This document shows, one piece after another, positions 35,713-46,727 of a stretch of DNA of 64,000 nucleotides. Below the pieces are notes generated by a model. That model saw only the letters and a list, made by a program, of their open reading frames with translations. It was not told the DNA's origin and did no database searches. The translations under genes were made by a program, and so were the position numbers. Position 1 is the stretch's first letter; each line of letters opens with the position of its first letter. The DNA is from Pseudoflavonifractor sp. 60 (lineage in GTDB: Bacteria > Bacillota > Clostridia > Oscillospirales > Oscillospiraceae): contig NZ_QWKI01000057.1 of NCBI RefSeq assembly GCF_009911645.1, forward strand, positions 1-64,000, read 5' to 3'.

Positions 35713-37293
35713 TCAGTGGAAGGCCACCGCCTCAGCGACCCGGATGCCGTCCACCGCAGCGGAAACGATGCCCCCGGCGTAGCCCGCTCCCTCGCCGCAG
35801 GGGTAGAGCCCCCGCAATTTCGATTGGTAATTTTCATCCCGAAGAATACGAACTGGAGAGGAGGAACGGGTCTCCACACCGGTGAGGACCCCGTCCTCCG
35901 CAGCAAATCCCTGGAGCTTCCGGTCCAGCAGAGGCAGAGCCTGGGCCAGGCTGGCGGTGACATAGCCGGGCAGGCAGGGGCGCAGGTCGGTCCAGGCCAC
36001 TCCGGGCCGGTAGGTGGGCGCGACTCCGCCCGGCCCCTCGGAGGGGCGGCCCTGGAGAAAATCCCTCACCCGCTGGGCCGGCGCCCGGAAGCCCCCGCCC
36101 CCCAGGCGGAAGGCGGCCCGCTCCCACCGCTCCTGAAACTGGACCCCGGCCAGCACATCCCCGCCGCCAAAGTCCTCCGGGCCCACCCCCACCAGCAGGC
36201 CGCCGTTGATATTCTCCCCGTCTCTCGCCCGCAGGCTCATGCCGTTGGTCACCACGCCCCCCTGCTGGGAGGCGGCAGCCACCACCTGGCCCCCGGGGCA
36301 GACGCAGAAGGTGAAGACGGAGCGGCTATTGGGCAGATGACAGGCCAGCTTGTAGTCGGAGGGGGGCAGCGTTTTCCAGGCGGGTCCATACTGCTGGAGG
36401 CTCACATCCCGCTGTCTGTGCTCAATGCGGACCCCAATGGCAAATTTTTTCTGCTCCATGGGGATTCCCGCGTCCCGCAGCATGGCGAAGGTGTCCCGAG
36501 CCGAGTGGCCCGGGGCCAAAATCAGGGTGTCGGCGGTGAGGAACTCCGTTCCCCGTGGGCCCTCCGCCTGGACCCCCGCCAGACAGTCCCCACGCACCGT
36601 CAGCCCGGTGAGCTTGTGGCCAAAGCGCACGTCACAGCCCAGGGCGATCAGCTCCCGGCGGAGGGTTTTCACCACCTCCCGCAGCACGTCGGTGCCAATG
36701 TGGGGACGGTGGGAGTACTTCACATCCGCCGGGGCCCCCGCCTCCACCAGCACGTCCAGCACGGCGGAGATGCGGGGGTCGTGGGTCCCGGTGGTCAGCT
36801 TGCCGTCAGAAAAGGTCCCTGCGCCTCCCTCGCCAAACTGGACGTTGGAGCCCTCATCCAGCCCCCCGGTACTCCAAAAATCCCCCACGTCCAGAGCCCG
36901 CCGGTCCACATCCTGGCCCCGCTCCAGCACCACACAGGGGATCCCATTCCTTGCCAGAAACAGGGCCGCAAACAGCCCCGCCGGTCCCATCCCCACCACG
37001 ACCGGGGGCAGGGTCGATTTCCGGCCCACCTGGGGGAAGACATAGGGGAGCCGCTGGACCAGGGCTATATTTCTGCCGGGGGCGGAGCGGACCAGAGACT
37101 CCTCACCGGGCATCTCCACCTCCACCGTGTACACATAGTGGACGTCATTCTTCCGACGGGCGTCGATGGACTGGCGGACCAGCTCCAGCTCCCCCAGCGC
37201 CCCTGGCCGGACCCCCAGCGCCCGGGCCGCCCGTCTGCGCAGCTGGTCCAGGTCCCCATTCAGGGGCAGAGGCAAATTGCTGATCCGTATCAT
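35713..37293 (-). CDS. FAD-dependent dehydrogenase (COG2509 type)
   Basis: 526 aa. An N-terminal domain (1-90) of the type preceding COG2509 enzymes is followed by the FAD-binding Rossmann motif VVVGMGPAGLFAALFLARNG (about 98-117), FGEGGAGTFSDGKL, LILAPGHSARDTF, a CVCPGG motif and the closing GLYPCGEGAGYAGGIVSAAVDG, which contacts FAD. These uncharacterised oxidoreductases are widespread in Clostridia; the substrate is unknown. The DUF3006-like gene lies upstream on the same strand with only 28 bases between, so the two may be co-transcribed. Confidence 0.85.
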   Translation of the reverse strand: MIRISNLPLPLNGDLDQLRRRAARALGVRPGALGELELVRQSIDARRKNDVHYVYTVEVEMPGEESLVRSAPGRNIALVQRLPYVFPQVGRKSTLPPVVVGMGPAGLFAALFLARNGIPCVVLERGQDVDRRALDVGDFWSTGGLDEGSNVQFGEGGAGTFSDGKLTTGTHDPRISAVLDVLVEAGAPADVKYSHRPHIGTDVLREVVKTLRRELIALGCDVRFGHKLTGLTVRGDCLAGVQAEGPRGTEFLTADTLILAPGHSARDTFAMLRDAGIPMEQKKFAIGVRIEHRQRDVSLQQYGPAWKTLPPSDYKLACHLPNSRSVFTFCVCPGGQVVAAASQQGGVVTNGMSLRARDGENINGGLLVGVGPEDFGGGDVLAGVQFQERWERAAFRLGGGGFRAPAQRVRDFLQGRPSEGPGGVAPTYRPGVAWTDLRPCLPGYVTASLAQALPLLDRKLQGFAAEDGVLTGVETRSSSPVRILRDENYQSKLRGLYPCGEGAGYAGGIVSAAVDGIRVAEAVAFH

Positions 37294-37321
37294 CGGGCTC
37301 CCCTCCTTCCCCCGCTCCGGC

Positions 37322-37483
37322 TCATACGATCTCCCACTGGAAATTTTCCAGCTTCAGCCAGGTCCCCAGGGTCGTGCCCTCGGGAAGCAGGAACATGGTA
37401 ATGGAGTGCTCCCCGCCCTCGTCGGTGACCAGGTGGGCGTAATCTCCGTTGATGGCGTCCACGGTGTAATAAATCGGGTCCAT
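37322..37483 (-). CDS. small DUF3006-like protein
   Basis: 53 aa. The pattern MDPIYYTVDAINGDYAHLVTDEGG..LPEGTTLGTWL matches DUF3006, a small beta-barrel-like protein found singly in Firmicutes. AAAAGGAGGGG precedes ATG 37483. Function unknown. Confidence 0.75.
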   Translation of the reverse strand: MDPIYYTVDAINGDYAHLVTDEGGEHSITMFLLPEGTTLGTWLKLENFQWEIV

Positions 37484-37627
37484 AGATCCCCCTCCTTTTC
37501 CTCCAGCATACCTGATTTTCCCCCGTTTGGCAACAATAATCTTGCTGCCGCCCCCGTCAAAAGTCCGGTTTATGGGACTATCCTTCTTGTATACTGTGGT
37601 CATACTACAAGAAAGGAGCAAGACGCG

Positions 37628-37747
37628 ATGGATTACAGCATTGTTTGGGTCAGAGGACACGTGGAGGTCTACGATTGGGCAGGACGGTTTTGCTTCTCTG
37701 CTGACAGCGAACGAGAGGCCATGGAGGAGCTGGCCCTTACTGCGTAA
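37628..37747 (+). CDS. 39-aa small protein
   Basis: A short frame, MDYSIVWVRGHVEVYDWAGR through REAMEELALTA, with a strong AAAGGAG ribosome site 9 bases before the ATG. A TATACT -10-like box is at 37590-37595. It is divergent from the DUF3006-like gene. Hydrophobic/aromatic strands are followed by an acidic helix; no family recognised. Confidence 0.55.
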   Translation: MDYSIVWVRGHVEVYDWAGRFCFSADSEREAMEELALTA

Positions 37748-37795
37748 ACAGAAACCGCGCCCTGGGAGAGTCCCCGGGCGCAGTTCTTTGAGAAC

Positions 37796-38440
37796 TCAGC
37801 GGCGGCGCAGGAAGTCATGGTCGATTTTGGCCTTCCAGCCGGCGCCCAGGGGCTTCCCGGCCCGGACGGAGCACACCGCCTCGCTGAGGACCTGGTAGTT
37901 CAGCTGGGTCCCCTCCTGGTCGCAGCAGTAGTTGGCGGAGTGCTGGGGGGCGATGCCCATGCTGCCGGCGGTCTCTACCGCGTCGATGTTGGCCCCCAGG
38001 AACAAAAACTCCCAGCCGAACTTTCGCTGCTGCCGCTCCACCATCTCCTTCACCTGGGGGAGGGTGTACCGCCTGCTGGCGTTCTCCATGCCGTCGGTGG
38101 TAATGACCACCAGGGTCCGCTGGGGCACGTCCTCCGGGCGGGCGTATTTGTGGACGTTGCCGATATGGTGGATGGCCCCGCCCACCGCGTCCAGCAGGGC
38201 GGTGCAGCCCCGGACAAAGTAGTCCTTCTGGGTTATGGGGGCCACCTGGTTCAGGTCGGCCCGGTCGTGGAGCACCTGTATCTCGTGGTCGAAGAGGACG
38301 GTGGAGAGGATGGCCTCCCCTGGCTCCTCCTTCTGCTTGCTCAGCAGGGAGTTGAAGCCGCCGATGGTGTCGGCCTCCAGCCCCGCCATAGAGCCGCTGC
38401 GGTCCAGGATGAAGATGATCTCGGTCAAATTGTTGTTCAT
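37796..38440 (-). CDS. von Willebrand factor A (VWA) domain protein
   Basis: 214 aa, a single VWA domain. The metal-ion site is complete: DRSGSMAG (DxSxS, residues 13-17), a Thr in the CTALLDAVGG stretch and an Asp in ITTDGMENA. No signal peptide or membrane segment is present, so it acts in the cytosol, like TerY-type VWA proteins. It lies 92 bases after a macro-domain gene on the same strand; a hairpin (38459-38483) precedes its ribosome site. Confidence 0.85.
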   Translation of the reverse strand: MNNNLTEIIFILDRSGSMAGLEADTIGGFNSLLSKQKEEPGEAILSTVLFDHEIQVLHDRADLNQVAPITQKDYFVRGCTALLDAVGGAIHHIGNVHKYARPEDVPQRTLVVITTDGMENASRRYTLPQVKEMVERQQRKFGWEFLFLGANIDAVETAGSMGIAPQHSANYCCDQEGTQLNYQVLSEAVCSVRAGKPLGAGWKAKIDHDFLRRR

Positions 38441-38458
38441 AATAAAACCCCCTGTACA

Positions 38459-38483
38459 ATGGCTGTCTGCTGCTTACAGCCAT
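38459..38483 (-). promoter_or_regulatory. hairpin in the leader of the VWA gene
   Basis: ATGGCTGT/ACAGCCAT with a 9-base loop lies between a TATACT box (plus-strand 38484-38489 read in reverse) and the ribosome site of the VWA gene. It could affect message stability or translation; function is inferred. Confidence 0.35.
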
Positions 38484-38532
38484 AGTATAGGGGATTTTTT
38501 CTCTTTCGGGGTCGCCTGCCGGGCGACAAATT

Positions 38533-39531
38533 TCAGCCGCCCAGAAGAGACTGGTCGAAGGCGAACAGGGCCTCGTTGATGGTGAAGATGTTGTAGCTTC
38601 CCCGGGAAATAAAGTACTCCACAATGATGTCGAACTTGCTGGACCGGGACAGGGCAAATCCCGCCTTGCGCAGCAGCTCCCCTGTCTCCTCCAGGGTCAG
38701 CTCCAGGGCCACGGCGAAGGCCAGAGCAGTGGGCTTGCTGGGGCGGTAGCCGGGATTTTTACGAATCTTGGAGAAGAGCTTGCGGTCGATGTTGGCCCGC
38801 TTGTAGCACTGGGCATCGGTCATCCCCCGCTGGTCGATGAGGCGCAGCAGCGCCTGAGAAAAGCTCTCGTCCAGCTCCTCCAGGGCCTGCTCCAAGCTGT
38901 CTGCTTCCAGAAGCGGGGCCGGCATGGCCGCCGCCATGGGAGGGACTTCCTGGTACCGCCTATCTCCCCAGATGAGGCGGCGGGTCTGGCCGGTGTGCTG
39001 GTCCACATAGTTCTGGTCGATATAGGCGGCAATGTCCTCAAAGAGCTGCTGCCCAATCTGATAGGCGGCCCGGTCAAAGACCACGATGTATACGGTAATA
39101 TCCTCGTGGTCCATCAGGAAGCGCTCCACCGTCTCCATAGCCACTTGGAGGGCCTGGTCCTTGGGGTAGCCGTAAATGCCGGAGGAGAGCAGGGGGAAAG
39201 CCACCGTCTCACACCGGTGCTCCGCCGCCAGCTCCAGGCTGGTCTGATAGCAGGAGGCCAGCAGCGCCCGCTCCCCCTGGCCTCCGCCCCGCCACACAGG
39301 GCCCACCGCATGGATCACATACTTGCAGGGCAGGCGGTAACCCCCGGTGATTTTTGCCTTCCCGGTGTCGCAGCCCCCCAGCTTTTTGCAGGCCTCCAGC
39401 AGCTGGGGACCCGCCGCCCGGTGGATGCAGCCGTCCACACCCCCGCCCCCCAGCAGGGAGGTGTTGGCGGCATTGACAATGGCGTCCACCGACATGGTGG
39501 TAATATCATTGCGCACAATCTGAATGGGCAT
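38533..39531 (-). CDS. macro-domain protein with C-terminal HTH-like domain
   Basis: 332 aa. The macro domain (about 1-165) has the ADP-ribose-binding blocks [29 protein letters not shown] and [12 protein letters not shown], as in ADP-ribosylhydrolases. A linker follows, then a C-terminal domain (about 225-330) with [32 protein letters not shown] and a helical tail, an XRE-like fold often fused to macro or kinase domains in Firmicutes. It probably removes or senses ADP-ribose marks. Its downstream neighbour is the VWA gene. Confidence 0.88.
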   Translation of the reverse strand: MPIQIVRNDITTMSVDAIVNAANTSLLGGGGVDGCIHRAAGPQLLEACKKLGGCDTGKAKITGGYRLPCKYVIHAVGPVWRGGGQGERALLASCYQTSLELAAEHRCETVAFPLLSSGIYGYPKDQALQVAMETVERFLMDHEDITVYIVVFDRAAYQIGQQLFEDIAAYIDQNYVDQHTGQTRRLIWGDRRYQEVPPMAAAMPAPLLEADSLEQALEELDESFSQALLRLIDQRGMTDAQCYKRANIDRKLFSKIRKNPGYRPSKPTALAFAVALELTLEETGELLRKAGFALSRSSKFDIIVEYFISRGSYNIFTINEALFAFDQSLLGG

Positions 39532-39576
39532 ATCTGCTCCCCTCCATTTTGTTCTCTTCCTCCGGGGCCCCGGCTG

Positions 39577-41025
39577 TCATCTACTCCGCTTCAGCAGCTC
39601 GCAGGTCATCTCATACACCCGGCCCACCGAGGCCACGTTCAGCCGCTCCTGGGGGGAGTGGATATCCACCAGCTCCGGGCCGGCGGACACCGCGTCCAGA
39701 CCGGGGATCTTCTCGATAAACAGGCCGCACTCCAGGCCGCCGTGGGTCGCCTCAATCCGGCCCTCCTTGCCGGTCACCGCCTGGTAGGCCGCCAGAATAT
39801 CCTCCCGCAGCACCGACTCCTTGGCGTACTGCCAGCCGGGGTAGTCGCCCCGCTCAGCCACACTCCCCCGGGCGCTGGCCACAATGGCCCGTACCTTTTG
39901 AACCATCATGGTCTTCTGGGAGGCGATGCAGGAGCGGACAGAGATACTGAAGTGGAGCCCGTCCTCCTCAAGTCCCATGGTGCCCAGGTTCAGAGAGGTC
40001 TGCACCAGTCCGGGGAAATCCGCGCTCATGGCCTGGACCCCCTGGGGCAGGACCATCAGCACCTGGAGCATCCGGAAGGCGACCTTGGGGGACAGAGCCC
40101 GCTCCAGCTCCACGGGGGCACAGGTCAGAGACAGACCGTCGTCACAGCCGGCGTACTCGTTTTGCAGCACGGCCTGGAACTCCTGGATAAAGGCCTCGAA
40201 GTCCGCCGCCCGCTCCGCCGGCACCGCCACCTTGGCCTGGTTGCTGGGACAGATCACGTTGTCAAACCGCCCGCCCCGAATATCGGCCAGCCGCAGGCCG
40301 GGGACCCGCCCCATGGCATTGTACAGCACCCGGCCCATCAGATGGTTGGCGGAGGCCCGGCCCTTGTGGATCTCCCCGCCGGAGTGGCCGCCCAACAGGC
40401 CATCCAGGGTCACCACATAGCCCTTCTCCCCCAGCAGAGGCCTCTGCTCTCCCGCCAGGAAACAGTCCAGCCGCAGGCCGCCGGCGCAGGAGACGGTAAA
40501 CACTCCCTCCTCCTCCGAGTCCAGGTTGACCAGCTTGCACCCCTTCAAATCGGAGCAGTCCAGGGCAAAGGCGCCGTCCATGCCCACCTCCTCGTCCACG
40601 GTAAATACTGCCTCTAGCGGAGGGTGGGGCAGGGTGTCATCGGCCAAAATGGCCAGGATCATGGCCACCGCAATGCAGTTGTCCCCGCCCAGAGAGGTGC
40701 CATCCGCCCAGACCCACTCCCCGTCGGTGGCCAGGTCCAGCCCCTCCGCCGCCATATCCTTGGGGCAGTCCTCTGTCTTGACGCACACCATGTCCATGTG
40801 ACCCTGGAGAATCACCGGGACAGCTCCCTCATAACCCGGGGTGGCCTCCTTCCAGATGACCACGTTGTTCACCTCGTCCTGCCGCCACCTCAGCCCCAGC
40901 TCCTGGGCAAAGCTGACACACAGGTCGCTGATCTGCTTGGTATTGTGGCTGCCGTGGGGGACGGAGCACAGCTTTTCAAAGTACTCAAATACCCTCCTGG
41001 GCTCCAGCGTGGATAGTACTGCCAT
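39577..41025 (-). CDS. pepD: beta-Ala-His/aminoacyl-histidine dipeptidase PepD
   Basis: 482 aa, the usual length. The metal site of the M20 family is visible: QGHMDMVC (first ligand His), then the bridging Asp in GDNCIAVA, the DEEVGMDGA block with the catalytic Glu, and a C-terminal THGGLECGLF. The lid domain carries GGHSGGEIHKGRA. It hydrolyses Xaa-His and related dipeptides in the cytosol. ATG 41025 has GGAGGA at 7 bases. It has its own promoter. Confidence 0.92.
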   Translation of the reverse strand: MAVLSTLEPRRVFEYFEKLCSVPHGSHNTKQISDLCVSFAQELGLRWRQDEVNNVVIWKEATPGYEGAVPVILQGHMDMVCVKTEDCPKDMAAEGLDLATDGEWVWADGTSLGGDNCIAVAMILAILADDTLPHPPLEAVFTVDEEVGMDGAFALDCSDLKGCKLVNLDSEEEGVFTVSCAGGLRLDCFLAGEQRPLLGEKGYVVTLDGLLGGHSGGEIHKGRASANHLMGRVLYNAMGRVPGLRLADIRGGRFDNVICPSNQAKVAVPAERAADFEAFIQEFQAVLQNEYAGCDDGLSLTCAPVELERALSPKVAFRMLQVLMVLPQGVQAMSADFPGLVQTSLNLGTMGLEEDGLHFSISVRSCIASQKTMMVQKVRAIVASARGSVAERGDYPGWQYAKESVLREDILAAYQAVTGKEGRIEATHGGLECGLFIEKIPGLDAVSAGPELVDIHSPQERLNVASVGRVYEMTCELLKRSR

Positions 41026-41057
41026 GTGACATTCCTCCATTCCATCTTTGTAGATTC

Positions 41058-41086
41058 AGTATACCACCAATCTCTGGGAAAAACAA
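41058..41086 (-). promoter_or_regulatory. pepD promoter
   Basis: On the minus strand, TTGTTT (41086-41081), a 17-bp spacer and TATACT (41063-41058) with a TGn extension form a good sigma-A promoter 33 bases before the pepD start. Confidence 0.6.
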
Positions 41087-41087
41087 C

Positions 41088-41108
41088 AAAAAAACACCCC
41101 CATGGGTG
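41088..41108 (-). terminator. terminator of the MATE/hydrolase operon
   Basis: On the minus strand CACCC-ATGG-GGGTG is followed by seven T. A second, stronger GC hairpin lies just upstream at 41128-41158 (CCCCGGCAGGGA/TCCTGCCGGGG). Confidence 0.65.
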
Positions 41109-41127
41109 CGGAGTATCTGCTGAATAT

Positions 41128-41163
41128 CCCCGGCAGGGATCATGATGTCCTGCCGGGGGTTTT
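41128..41163. terminator. GC-rich hairpin
   Basis: CCCCGGCAGGGA/TCCTGCCGGGG is followed on the plus strand by GTTTTCT. It lies in the 3' region of the hydrolase gene and probably supports termination together with the 41088-41108 element. Confidence 0.55.
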
Positions 41164-41271
41164 CTGCTCCCTATGGCCCGTTCAAGGCCATACATCAATC
41201 TTCCTCTGTGCTGCGGCGCAGTGTTCAGAGATTACGTGAGTCCCATTAGATACAGTAGCCCTCAATTGCAC

Positions 41272-42561
41272 TCACTGAAAGGAGGATGGACCTTCAAATC
41301 TGCCCTCGGACAGCCACTTGGCCACATAGTCGTGGAGGGTCTCCATCGTATTGCCGAACTGACCCTTGAAGGCCTCGCAGTGGTGGGCGGTATGGAACTT
41401 GTGGTTGGCCCCCTCCACAAAGGCGACGTGTTTATCGATGCTGGCGGACATTTCATAAATCGTCTCCGCGGCCAGGAACTCCCACCCGGCGGTCATACCC
41501 ATGAACAGAGAGGGCACATGGATATGCTGGACGTTGCCGGGAGGACAGCAGTAGGTGGAATCCCAGTCGATTCCCCAGACGGAGTCCTCACCGTAGCCGT
41601 AGCTGTCCAGGGTGCGCACCGCGTAGGAGGTCAGGTAGTTGTACACCGTCATAATCCGGGCGCCGTCCATCATGTTGTGGGTCATGGACTCCGGGTTTTC
41701 CGGATGGCGCACGGAGTGAACGATCTCCACGGTGGAACTGCCGTCGGCGTGGATCAGCTCTCTGGGCTGGCGGGTGTGGGACATAAGGCGGATATCCTGG
41801 GCGTAGAGCTTGTTATTGAAGAACACCTGGTTGGCCCCGGGGATGACCAGTGGTTCGTCATCGCTGTAGCGGCCCTCGCCGGCCTGGATCTTTTCCCAGC
41901 ACTCCAGGGCGTGGGCCAGAATCTGATTGTTGCGCTCTCCTTGCTTCCTCTGGAAGCGCCGGATAAATGCGTCGGAAAAGGTGGAGCCCTCCTTTTTAAA
42001 GCCGTTCTCCTTCTCAAAGAGGTTATAGACGGGGTCCAGCTCCATTCCGCTGTCCTCCGAAACCACAGCGGGGTCCAGACTGAACAGCTGCATGGCGGCG
42101 TTGCCCCAGTTGGCGTCCAGCAGCATGAGGCCGTCGGCGGGGGGCAGCGGGGAGCTGTCCGGATAGGGCAGGATCACCTCTGGCCCCTGGAAAATCTGGG
42201 CTCCATTTTCTGCAATGGCCTGATAGGCGGTCATCAGGGTTGCACCTCCGCTGTGGCCCATCAGGATGATCCGGTTGACCCGGGGCAGACTGCGCAGATA
42301 CTCGACGGCCCCCTTCACCGCCTGCATCTTGTCCACCTGGGTAAAAAACAGGCCCTCCTTGACCATCGCATTGGCGCACAGGACCCGGAAGCCCCGCTTA
42401 GCCAGCTGCCGGCCGGTGGGGGCGTCCAGATAGTCCTCGTCGGAGTGCATTACCAGCACGGCGTTCAGGCACTCGCCGTCCCGGCCCGCCGGCTCATAGA
42501 GCACGCCGGGGACCCGCCTTGTAACCCGGAGAAACGTCTCCTTGACTTCGTATTCCTTCAT
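41272..42561 (-). CDS. alpha/beta hydrolase
   Basis: 429 aa, longer than a minimal hydrolase. The nucleophile elbow is GHSGGA (Ser about residue 107) after LPRVNRIILM, with VLVMHSDEDYLDAPTGRQLAKRGFRVL as the oxyanion side and a late His in ANHKFHTAHH. A large cap insertion lies at about 140-330. Its ATG overlaps the MATE stop (ATGA), so the two are translationally coupled. The operon carries the same LysR-type promoter signature as the phloretin-hydrolase-like operon, suggesting an ester or amide of the same compound class. Confidence 0.82.
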   Translation of the reverse strand: MKEYEVKETFLRVTRRVPGVLYEPAGRDGECLNAVLVMHSDEDYLDAPTGRQLAKRGFRVLCANAMVKEGLFFTQVDKMQAVKGAVEYLRSLPRVNRIILMGHSGGATLMTAYQAIAENGAQIFQGPEVILPYPDSSPLPPADGLMLLDANWGNAAMQLFSLDPAVVSEDSGMELDPVYNLFEKENGFKKEGSTFSDAFIRRFQRKQGERNNQILAHALECWEKIQAGEGRYSDDEPLVIPGANQVFFNNKLYAQDIRLMSHTRQPRELIHADGSSTVEIVHSVRHPENPESMTHNMMDGARIMTVYNYLTSYAVRTLDSYGYGEDSVWGIDWDSTYCCPPGNVQHIHVPSLFMGMTAGWEFLAAETIYEMSASIDKHVAFVEGANHKFHTAHHCEAFKGQFGNTMETLHDYVAKWLSEGRFEGPSSFQ

Positions 42562-43982
42562 TTTATGGCCTCCTCCTGCGATTCTTTTATCTCTTCCTCA
42601 TCGATCATCTTAAAGGCTTTGATCGCTAAGGGAATTGCAATAAAGAGACACACCACGTCCGCAATGGCCTGAGCTGAGGCAATGCCCACCTCCTTCAGGA
42701 AGATGGGGGCAATGATTGCCACCGGGATAAAGACATAACCCTGCCGGGCAGTGCTCATGGCCAGGGCGTACTTGGCCTTGCCAATACCGGCGTAGAACAT
42801 GTTGATAATGGAGTTCAGCGCATGGGAGAACAGCATGATACATTGCAGGCGGATACACAGCACACCCAGCCGGAGCACCTCGGCGTCGGCCTGCTTGTTG
42901 AAGATGCTCACGATGGGGGCGGCCAGCAGGACCAGCACCGCGCCGATGCCAATGGCGCCGATGAGGGAGACCTGGATGACAAACTTCAAGCTGTCCCGAA
43001 CCCGCTTGGTCTGCTTGGCCCCCCAGTTGAAGCCGGCGATGGGCTGATAGCCCTGGCCGAAGCCCAGAATGATGGCGAAGGGGAACTCCAGGACCCGGTT
43101 GGCCACCGACAGGGCGGCCAGAGCGGCGGTGGAGTAGCCCCGGGCAACCCGGTTGATGGTGACGTTGGCAATCACGGAGAAGGCGCTGCGGAAGAAGGAG
43201 GTGGAGCCAATGGCCAGCACCTCACGCACATCCTCCATCACCAGCTTAAACTTTTTCAGGCTGATGGTCACCGAGCTGCGGTGCCGGAGGTAGGGCCAGC
43301 ACAGGATGCAGAAGCTGACGGTCTTGGAGATTGCCGTGGCCATAGATGCGCCGGCCACACCCAGGCCCAGTCCCTGAATGCCGAAGAGGCCGGGACCGTA
43401 TTCGCCGCCGTAGATGAACAAGGGGTCCAGGAAGCAGTTGAGTACGCCGCCAAAGCCCATGCCGATCATGGAAAACATGGCGCTGCCTTCACTGCGCAGG
43501 CACATGTTCAAAATGAAGCTGCCCACCATAAAGGGCGCGGCGTACAGCACATAGGTGGCATACTGGATGGAGTAGGCGGCGCAGTTCTCGTCCGCCCCCA
43601 GCAGGTAGACCATGGGCTGAATGCACAGCCGGCCGATGAGCATAAAGAGAATGCCTAGGCCCAGCGCCGAGAACAGAGAGGTGGACAGGACCCGGTTGGC
43701 GTCCTCGTCCCGCTTGGAGCCCAGCAGCCGGGCGATGTAGCTGCACGCGCCCGCGCCAATCAGGGAGCCGATGAGGGTTATGGTGCGCTCCAGGGAGCTG
43801 TTCACGCCCACTGCGGCGGTGGCGTTGGTCCCCAGGGTGCTGACAAAATACGCGTCTACCAGATTATAGACCGTTGTAATCAGCTGCGCCACAATGGTGG
43901 GGACCGCCATTTTGGGCACAAGGGTCCGGATGTCCTCCGTTAACATCATTTGCTTTTTTTCCGCGCTAACCTGTCTTGCCAT
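42558..43982 (-). CDS. MATE-family efflux transporter
   Basis: 474 aa with twelve membrane segments in two related halves (LVPKMAVPTIVAQLITTVYNLVDAYFVSTLG at the start; FGQGYQPIAGFNWGAKQTKRVRDSL in the second half). MATE proteins export drugs and plant or microbial phenolics with Na+ or H+. ATG 43982 has CGGAGGT 8 bases upstream. It is the first gene of a two-gene operon with the alpha/beta hydrolase. Confidence 0.93.
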   Translation of the reverse strand: MARQVSAEKKQMMLTEDIRTLVPKMAVPTIVAQLITTVYNLVDAYFVSTLGTNATAAVGVNSSLERTITLIGSLIGAGACSYIARLLGSKRDEDANRVLSTSLFSALGLGILFMLIGRLCIQPMVYLLGADENCAAYSIQYATYVLYAAPFMVGSFILNMCLRSEGSAMFSMIGMGFGGVLNCFLDPLFIYGGEYGPGLFGIQGLGLGVAGASMATAISKTVSFCILCWPYLRHRSSVTISLKKFKLVMEDVREVLAIGSTSFFRSAFSVIANVTINRVARGYSTAALAALSVANRVLEFPFAIILGFGQGYQPIAGFNWGAKQTKRVRDSLKFVIQVSLIGAIGIGAVLVLLAAPIVSIFNKQADAEVLRLGVLCIRLQCIMLFSHALNSIINMFYAGIGKAKYALAMSTARQGYVFIPVAIIAPIFLKEVGIASAQAIADVVCLFIAIPLAIKAFKMIDEEEIKESQEEAIK

Positions 43983-44044
43983 GGTAGCATACCTCCGTTT
44001 CATCCCAGGGGAGTGTTAACCCTTACATGGTCTGCTTTGCCTTT

Positions 44045-44109
44045 ATTAAATCACACAATTCCAGGTGGAATCAATTCAATTTGTTTAGGGATAGTTTCCA
44101 AAACGGAAA
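44045..44109 (-). promoter_or_regulatory. LysR-type regulated promoter of the MATE/hydrolase operon
   Basis: On the minus strand: the dyad TTTCC-GTTTT-GGAAA (44109-44095), 20 bases, -35 TTGATT (44074-44069), an 18-bp spacer and -10 TTTAAT (44050-44045). The dyad has T-N11-A form and is centred about 64 bases before the predicted start of transcription. The same layout recurs at 51360-51424 and 55681-55744. Confidence 0.75.
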
Positions 44110-44124
44110 TAGTATGTGCGCCAT

Positions 44125-44162
44125 GAAAAAGGACAGGCCAGGAACGGAAGTTCCCAGCCTGT
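44125..44162 (-). terminator. terminator of the nitrogenase-like operon
   Basis: ACAGGCCAGGAAC/GTTCCCAGCCTGT with a 4-base loop is followed on the minus strand by CCTTTTTC. It separates the operon above from the MATE promoter. Confidence 0.8.
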
Positions 44163-44167
44163 TTTCT

Positions 44168-46168
<2,001 letters not shown>

Positions 46169-46169
<1 letters not shown>

Positions 46170-46693
46170 TACTCCTCCCCCCTTCCCTGCCGGTGGTCGT
46201 CCTCGCCGCCCTGGGCGTTGCCGCACAGGTGGCAGGTGGCGTCCAGCACCGCGGTGATGCCGTGGACCTCCTTCAGCTCCCGGGCCATCATGTCGAAGTC
46301 GGTGGACAGCACCGCCCACTGACAGCCGTACATCACCACAAACTCCTTCACGCCCTTCCTCTCGCTCAGCTCCACCATGGCGTCCTCCACCTGGTGGAGG
46401 TAGCGCCCGGTGGCGTAGTCGGCGGCGGTGGGGCACAGCAGCGCCAGGCGGCCTGCCCGCATCAGCTCAGCCATCTGGTCGGCCCGGTGCCGGGCGCAGT
46501 TGGCCGCGCCCACAAACAGCAGCATAGTCTCCAATTTGTTCTCCAGCAGATTGGACAGGTGCTTCTGCCTGCCGTGGCGGCCGTGTCCCTCAGCGCCCCG
46601 GCTGTGGCCGTTTTCGTTGTGGCGATGCCCGTGGCTGCCGTGGTGACGGCCTGCACCATCGGGCTTGTTGTCCCAATTATGATGTAATCGCAT
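46169..46693 (-). CDS. His-rich nitrogenase-associated protein, component-1-fragment-like
   Basis: 174 aa. The first 45 residues hold about ten His in short HG/GH repeats (RHHGSHGHRHN, HGRHGRQKH), a likely metal-binding tail. The rest resembles an N-terminal component-1 lobe: FVGAANCARHRADQM, then LLCPTAADYATGRY, KEFVVMYGCQWAVLSTDFD and ATCHLCG, with several Cys in P-cluster-like spacing. It overlaps the next gene by one base, so the two products may form one split subunit or a heterodimer. AGGAAGAAGGA lies before the ATG. Confidence 0.65.
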
Positions 46694-46727
46694 TTAATGT
46701 TCCTTCTTCCTGAAACTTTTGTTATAC

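Noticed and set aside
35683-37401. A 572-codon plus-strand open frame opposite the FAD-dependent dehydrogenase
   Set aside because: The minus-strand protein has full FAD motifs; the antisense one is low-complexity.
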